The position numbers were made by a program, and so were the translations under genes. From NCBI GenBank assembly GCA_003246295.1, contig QKAS01000047.1, positions 62,001-126,000 on the forward strand: a DNA stretch of 64,000 nucleotides, in the 5' to 3' direction. Below are positions 59,779 to 64,000 of the stretch, one piece after another (position 1 is the stretch's first letter; each line of letters opens with the position of its first letter). This DNA is from Clostridia bacterium (GTDB lineage: Bacteria; Bacillota; Clostridia; Lachnospirales; Lachnospiraceae). Under the pieces are notes generated by a model that was not told the DNA's origin, did not search any database, and saw nothing but the letters and a program-made list of their open reading frames with translations.

Positions 59779-60282
59779 TTATTTGTCTGCTTCAGTAAAA
59801 GCCAGTTCCATTGCCTCTTTTGCATGTTCTAATGAAACGTTACAAGCAATAGAATATTCCGCATTTAACAGTTTCTTGACACGCTGTAGACATCTTTCAT
59901 CCGTCATGTTTAAATGCTTTCCTGCTGCTTCTCTTCTATCAGATTCCAAAAGGATACCTTTCATCATCAATAAGCATTTCCAGAAATTACAAGACTGCAT
60001 GATAGCAGTATATTCACGTTCTCTTACTTTATCATTGCTATGATAAATTCCTTCTTCGTTTTTTAAATTGTACAGATCCTGGATTGCTTCTTCTTTTGTG
60101 ATTGTTGGTCGAAGAACAGTATCTCCATTACTGATTTTGACATAAATCTTACCACCTTGTTCATAAAATGGGCGAATCTGATAGTAAGTTTCTTCACTTG
60201 AAACGAAATCAGGGATTCCAATATCCTCAATCTTGCATACACCATTGCTTTTATATACAACAACATCATTAATCTGATACAT
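59779..60282 (-). CDS. CarD/CdnL-like RNA polymerase-binding protein
   Basis: 167 residues. The N-terminal RNA-polymerase-interacting domain starts MYQINDVVVYKSNGVCKIEDI (about 1-21), with YYQIRPFYEQGGKIYVKISNGD; the C-terminal half is helical (about 75-165). CarD-type proteins stabilise the open promoter complex, often at rRNA promoters. Single-gene transcription unit between the cold shock gene and a GNAT gene. Confidence 0.9.
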   Translation of the reverse strand: MYQINDVVVYKSNGVCKIEDIGIPDFVSSEETYYQIRPFYEQGGKIYVKISNGDTVLRPTITKEEAIQDLYNLKNEEGIYHSNDKVREREYTAIMQSCNFWKCLLMMKGILLESDRREAAGKHLNMTDERCLQRVKKLLNAEYSIACNVSLEHAKEAMELAFTEADK

Positions 60283-60438
60283 ATTACTACCCTGACTTTC
60301 TGTGCTTTTAACAGTAAAAATTCAACCTATGATAAGAAATAGAATCTTAGCAGAAACATAGGTTATATCTATTATAGCACACTTTTGCCAGAAACTGGCA
60401 GTTTTTGGGAATTATTTCTTTTCTGTTGGATTGTCAAC

Positions 60439-60936
60439 TCAAATCATACCAGTTTTTGTACTTCTTCTTTCCATCAAAACTACATTACGCCAAATTCCAT
60501 CTTTATCCTGTCCAATCAATTCACGATACCCTATAATTCTAAATCCATTCTTTTTGTGAAGCGAAATACTTGCTTGATTCTCCTCAATAATTCCAGACTG
60601 TAGAGTCCAGATTCCCAAATCTTCTGATTTACGAATCACTTCAGCCAATAAAAGTGTTCCTATTCCCTTTGCTCTATACTTTTCTTTAATATATACGCTG
60701 ATTTCAGCAACCCCTCTATATACACACCTACCACTTACAGGTGTCAGCGCAATCCATCCGACAACCAGGTTTTTAGAGTTGATCGCTACAAATCTGCAGT
60801 CTGCAAGATGCTCTTGATCCCATTCCTCGCTTGTGGGCGCATTCGTCTGAAATGTTGAAATACCGGATGAAATACCTTCCAGATAAATTTCCAGAATCTC
60901 TTCTATATCATCTTTTCTTGCTTCCCTGATTTCCAT
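60439..60936 (-). CDS. GNAT acetyltransferase, phosphinothricin-acetyltransferase-like
   Basis: 165 residues. IREARKDDIEEILEIYLEGI (about 3-22), GWIALTPVSGRCVYRGVAEISVYI (about 60-83) and the acetyl-CoA site EKYRAKGIGTLLLAEVI (about 85-101). NGFRIIGYRELIGQDKDGIWRNVVLMER closes it, which is the PAT/MddA pattern. These enzymes acetylate phosphinothricin- or methionine-sulfone-like amino acids; the natural substrate here is unknown. Confidence 0.87.
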   Translation of the reverse strand: MEIREARKDDIEEILEIYLEGISSGISTFQTNAPTSEEWDQEHLADCRFVAINSKNLVVGWIALTPVSGRCVYRGVAEISVYIKEKYRAKGIGTLLLAEVIRKSEDLGIWTLQSGIIEENQASISLHKKNGFRIIGYRELIGQDKDGIWRNVVLMERRSTKTGMI

Positions 60937-61162
60937 ATAAATACCTCCTCAACAATTATAATGATTGCTATTATAATACAGGAGTTTTATATTTGCAATA
61001 TGCAACTATTTCTTTTTGCAAATATTATACTTTTCAAATATATCATTCTACAAATATTTCATCACACATATTGTTTCATTTTATTATTTTTGTTACTATA
61101 GACTCAGTACATATCATCTGCAGTCATTTAACACTGTCACTATTTTATAATTGGAGGCTTTT

Positions 61163-61609
61163 ATGAATCAAACAGACACACCCAAAGTACATAATGCATC
61201 CCTGTTTAGAGAGAAAATAAGACAATTAGAGAAAAATCTTGGTATGCTATCACAGTATCACTGTGGTTCCTGTGAGCCTGTAACGCTTTCACAGTGTCAT
61301 GCACTGGTTGAAATTGGTAGAAATAATTCATTATCTTTAAAACAGCTTTCAGAAATATTATTACTGGATGCAAGTACAACGAGCCGTGTTGTAGATCAAC
61401 TGGTAAAAAAAGGGTATGTACTTCGTAATTCTTCAAAAATAGACAGAAGAGGTATCGAGATTACACTTACAAATCAGGGAAATGACTACTATACATCCAT
61501 TGAATCCGAGATGAACCAGCTTTTTTTAGATCGTTTCAATAAAATTCCTGCAGAATCCAGAGAAGTTGTTATGCAATCAATCGAACTTCTAATTACAGCA
61601 TTTTCTTAA
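61163..61609 (+). CDS. MarR-family regulator
   Basis: About 148 residues from the ATG at 61163, 5 bases after GGAGG. The winged helix is at about 52-110 (LSLKQLSEILLLDASTTSRVVDQLVKKGYVLRNSSKIDRRGIEI). CxxC in YHCGSCEPVTLSQC (about 33-46) may be a redox- or metal-sensing feature. It is convergent with the metallo-beta-lactamase-fold gene and has a plausible TATAGA-like -10 near 61100. Confidence 0.88.
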   Translation: MNQTDTPKVHNASLFREKIRQLEKNLGMLSQYHCGSCEPVTLSQCHALVEIGRNNSLSLKQLSEILLLDASTTSRVVDQLVKKGYVLRNSSKIDRRGIEITLTNQGNDYYTSIESEMNQLFLDRFNKIPAESREVVMQSIELLITAFS

Positions 61610-61641
61610 CTATACTCATTTCTGATTTTTATATGAAAAAT

Positions 61642-62448
61642 TCAGACCTGAATCAGTCTTCCAACTGCAACATCCGAAATCTTAATCTCTTGATCAATTA
61701 GTGCTTTTGCTCTAAACGAAACACAATGGGATGGATATAATTTGTGGATATGATTTTCTTTAAAATATTGAATTGTGCCAAACAGCTTTTCTGATTCTTT
61801 AAATATATGGAATCCTCCCAGGATCCCTATAATTCTTTCACATTCTGTGATTTTTTTTGCATATTCTGATATATTACAGATTCCACTATGAGAACATCCC
61901 GTTATGATAAAAACACCCTCATCTGTTTTATATGCAAGAGCTGTATCTTCTAAAAGCTGATCCGGAATCCACTTTGTATCTCTCTCACATTCACCAATCG
62001 GTTCTCTTTTTTCGAATGTAAAATATTCCGGTATCTCCCCTAAGAAAAATAAATTTTCAGTAAGTCTAATTGGTTCTCTTGACAATTCAACTCTGACAAC
62101 ATCACTTAGCTGTGACAATGTCATAGGGCTGCCTATCGGTTCTCCTTCAAATCGTTTCTTGTAAAAGCAATCTGGATGTGCGATTAGTTTACATCCAGAC
62201 AAATCACATTGTTCTGCTAAATGTACTAAGCCTCCGGTATGATCATTATGCCCATGCGACAACACAATCAAATCCAACATGTTCAAGTCAATCTTCATCT
62301 TATCTGCATTTTTCAGAAGCACATCAGAATACCCGCAATCAAATAATATCCGCTTTCCATCTACCTCCAGATAAAAGCATGCTGCTGGTTCTCCAAGGTA
62401 ATATTGATCAATAAAAGTATTGTTGTCTACAACCACTCTGATATCCAT
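61642..62448 (-). CDS. Metallo-beta-lactamase-fold hydrolase
   Basis: 268 residues. It has the metal-binding HGHNDHTGG (about 66-74), ITGCSHSGICN with a further His (about 178-188), and IIGILGGFHIF (about 207-217) plus a C-terminal His (YPSHCVSF). The pattern is that of the MBL-fold family once named for dihydropteroate-type metabolism (COG1237-like). True substrate unknown; not a resistance enzyme in any obvious way. It follows the DUF4422 gene in the same direction by 22 bases. Confidence 0.87.
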   Translation of the reverse strand: MDIRVVVDNNTFIDQYYLGEPAACFYLEVDGKRILFDCGYSDVLLKNADKMKIDLNMLDLIVLSHGHNDHTGGLVHLAEQCDLSGCKLIAHPDCFYKKRFEGEPIGSPMTLSQLSDVVRVELSREPIRLTENLFFLGEIPEYFTFEKREPIGECERDTKWIPDQLLEDTALAYKTDEGVFIITGCSHSGICNISEYAKKITECERIIGILGGFHIFKESEKLFGTIQYFKENHIHKLYPSHCVSFRAKALIDQEIKISDVAVGRLIQV

Positions 62449-62470
62449 ATACTTTTCCTTCCCATTGGTT

Positions 62471-63553
62471 TTAAGATGGTTTATCTCTTTTGGCTGATTC
62501 CTTTTGGATTTGAATGGCTACTTCAAGCATCTGACTTGAAACTGTTCCTTCCTCAAAAGAAGAAAGCAGTGTTTTTTGCATATTATCAAACACAGACTCA
62601 CTTACCAATCGATTCAATTTTGAAAATCGTGGTACGAGTTCATAAAAAGAATAGCCCTTGTCAAACAGACTCTTTCCGGTCTCTTCATATTCTTTATCAA
62701 ATGTGGCAATCATCTGCATTGCCAGTTTCAACTCCCCTGTGACGTCAGATGCTTCCATTAAAACATCAGGACGGTTCTTCAACACTTCAATAAAATAATT
62801 TTTTGCGCCCTGCAGATCTCTGTTCTGAAAAAAACCAGATAATTGTTCTTTTAGATCTACCGTCTCCGTTTTTTCTGCAGTCATTCCAATCTTACATTCA
62901 TATACTTTTAGCTGGTTATGCTCGATCCAAATCATTAGTAAAAATTCAGAAATAAAACCAAATACCCTCTTATGGTAATCATCATAATCTGTGAGATCTA
63001 TTCTATGTTCTATTTCAAATAAAATCGTAAAAAGCCACGCAGAATACCGGTCAAATAATTCCTTGTTCGTGATTATTATATTTCCAAAATATGTGTGGTT
63101 CTGATGAACTCTTTCTAAAACCAAGTCATAATATTCTGGATATTTTTCCCGAATTACATCCAGTGTCATATCTAAGTCTTTTCTATAATGATTCGCAGCA
63201 TATCCATCGTAGTAACTAAAATTAAGAGTAAGTTTTTTTGTAGTGATCAGGTCATACTCTTTTAAAATCGCTTCATACTCAACTTCATTCATTATGACAT
63301 CATTGTCATTAACCGGGTATCTTCTGTAGTGACATATTCCTACATAATCAGAGGTTCTTATATTTTTCCAGATCCAGTACATCCCTGTCAGTTCACAATA
63401 TGATTTGTTTTTTTCAGAGATATGATCTCCTGTATGATCTCCTATATATCCAAGATCTTCCGAAAGAGCCCTGCCCACCTGTAGCAGTATGTATACAGGA
63501 TCACTGGGAACCGCAAATGATTTGTGCGTAATTGTAAATACTTTTACAGACAT
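62471..63553 (-). CDS. DUF4422 glycosyltransferase
   Basis: About 360 residues from the ATG at 63553. It begins MSVKVFTITHKSFAVPSD and has LQVGRALSEDLGYIGDHTGDHISEKNKSYCELTGMYWIWKN-type pattern (about 28-68), CHYRRYP (about 80-86) and NIIITNKELFDRYSAWLF (about 163-180), all of DUF4422. Family members add sugars in capsule or exopolysaccharide synthesis. The C-terminal third (about 240-360) is extra helical sequence. Last gene before the partial Cys-cluster gene upstream. Confidence 0.87.
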   Translation of the reverse strand: MSVKVFTITHKSFAVPSDPVYILLQVGRALSEDLGYIGDHTGDHISEKNKSYCELTGMYWIWKNIRTSDYVGICHYRRYPVNDNDVIMNEVEYEAILKEYDLITTKKLTLNFSYYDGYAANHYRKDLDMTLDVIREKYPEYYDLVLERVHQNHTYFGNIIITNKELFDRYSAWLFTILFEIEHRIDLTDYDDYHKRVFGFISEFLLMIWIEHNQLKVYECKIGMTAEKTETVDLKEQLSGFFQNRDLQGAKNYFIEVLKNRPDVLMEASDVTGELKLAMQMIATFDKEYEETGKSLFDKGYSFYELVPRFSKLNRLVSESVFDNMQKTLLSSFEEGTVSSQMLEVAIQIQKESAKRDKPS

Positions 63554-63592
63554 GAAGCATCCTCCATAACTCAATTTCCGTTCAATATAGCA

Positions 63593-64000
63593 TTATAAAA
63601 TCTGCTTTGCATTTTGAAATCTCTCGTAAAACTGATCGTAGAAATCTTTTTCTTTTGTATAAGGTGTTTGGAAAAAAGTCTTCAATAAAAACAGATTATT
63701 ATCTCTTATTTGATCTGTGGAAGGTTCGTTTCCGAATTTCTTCTGAAATTCCTGGATCATAGTATGCCAGTCAAGGACGAACTGTTCATATTTTTTTAAA
63801 TCTGGTATCCCAATCCACTTTTTGACTTTGATTTTAGTTCGATTATTCTTCATGCATTCCTGTGTCTGTAAAAAATATTGAAACGAATGATTCTCGTAAA
63901 CTCTTCCCAACGGGAAAAGTCGACAGATTCCCGGACGAAACGAATGAATACTACATCTTCCATTTTCATTCAAAAAATTACATTTTGGTACATCTTTTAA
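63593..64000 (-). CDS. YkgJ-family Cys-cluster protein, partial
   Basis: The 5' end lies beyond the right edge. The visible 135 residues read LKDVPKCNFLNENGRCSIHS, RPGICRLFPLGR and further, matching the C-terminal half of YkgJ-type proteins in which Cys residues of CxFL..GRCxIY..RPxxCRxFP bind a metal or cluster. A helical tail (about 70-135) follows. The frame shows that the true start is outside the window; a TTG at 63973 is not the start. Function unknown. Confidence 0.8.
   Translation of the reverse strand, partial: LKDVPKCNFLNENGRCSIHSFRPGICRLFPLGRVYENHSFQYFLQTQECMKNNRTKIKVKKWIGIPDLKKYEQFVLDWHTMIQEFQKKFGNEPSTDQIRDNNLFLLKTFFQTPYTKEKDFYDQFYERFQNAKQIL

Noticed and set aside
60391..60416. 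TGCCAG/CTGGCA hairpin as terminator of the GNAT gene
   Set aside because: The T tract follows on the plus strand, whereas the neighbouring genes are on the minus strand.
1..64000. CRISPR arrays, rRNA and restriction-modification systems
   Set aside because: No regularly spaced repeats, rRNA sequence or methylase/nuclease motifs were found.

Overview
The window looks like chromosomal DNA of a low-G+C anaerobic Firmicute, most likely a Lachnospiraceae-type Clostridium. This rests on strong AGGAGG-type ribosome sites, an ATP-dependent PfkA, a SAM-I riboswitch before metK, a SigV/RsiV-type pair, a SleB-type cortex hydrolase, and families (DUF6145, DUF6462, MobA/L mobilisation modules) that I know mainly from gut Lachnospiraceae. 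The genus cannot be fixed from the sequence alone. No tRNA, rRNA or CRISPR array was seen.

Layout. (1) 1-6410: the end of a mobile element lying against the 3' end of lysS. It carries a ParM/ParR-type segregation pair, several very small genes, a membrane-anchored coiled-coil protein with a Cys/Gly/His-rich domain, three paralogous DUF6462-like genes (one apparently frameshifted) and a roughly 400-nt hairpin-rich non-coding leader. (2) 6443-39504: ordinary chromosome, nearly all on the minus strand: lysS-greA-dusB-coaX-birA-argF, SPFH/NfeD, SleB, proC-trmH, pfkA-dnaE, metK with its riboswitch, HD-GYP, murA, an M23 peptidase, a RelQ-type synthetase, haemolysin III, galE with a nucleotidyltransferase, sigV-rsiV, focA, a LysR regulator and a low-molecular-weight protein tyrosine phosphatase (LMW-PTP). 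Between 29.8 and 30.5 kb a candidate small RNA and an almost purely Glu/Ala/Thr lipoprotein gene sit behind two promoters of the same architecture.

(3) 39470-52767: tandem mobile elements in the 5' end of the LMW-PTP gene. Element A (about 9.9 kb) is an integrative mobilisable element: tyrosine integrase, excisionase, VirE-like ATPase, CHC2 primase, MobA/L relaxase, accessory protein, Xre regulator and an RSF1010-like oriT. Element B (about 3.3 kb) is a remnant with a GGDEF protein, the last 98 codons of an integrase and a Fic protein. Three copies of a 23-bp core, which encodes the phosphatase P-loop (LFVCHGNI), mark the junctions. Each insertion supplied a new ribosome site and first codons, so the host gene stays readable.

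(4) 52919-64000: a run of regulators and small enzymes (MerR, AraC, PadR/DUF2812, MarR, three GNATs, an Asp/Glu racemase, a D-2-hydroxyacid dehydrogenase with a Cys-rich tail, DUF1284, cold shock protein, CarD, a metallo-beta-lactamase-fold protein, a DUF4422 glycosyltransferase and a partial Cys-cluster protein).

The most noteworthy items are the gene-restoring tandem integration in the LMW-PTP gene, the RSF1010-like oriT, the structured leader of the par cluster, and the paired promoters of the candidate small RNA and the Glu-rich lipoprotein. All family names come from recognising sequence motifs by eye; no search was run.
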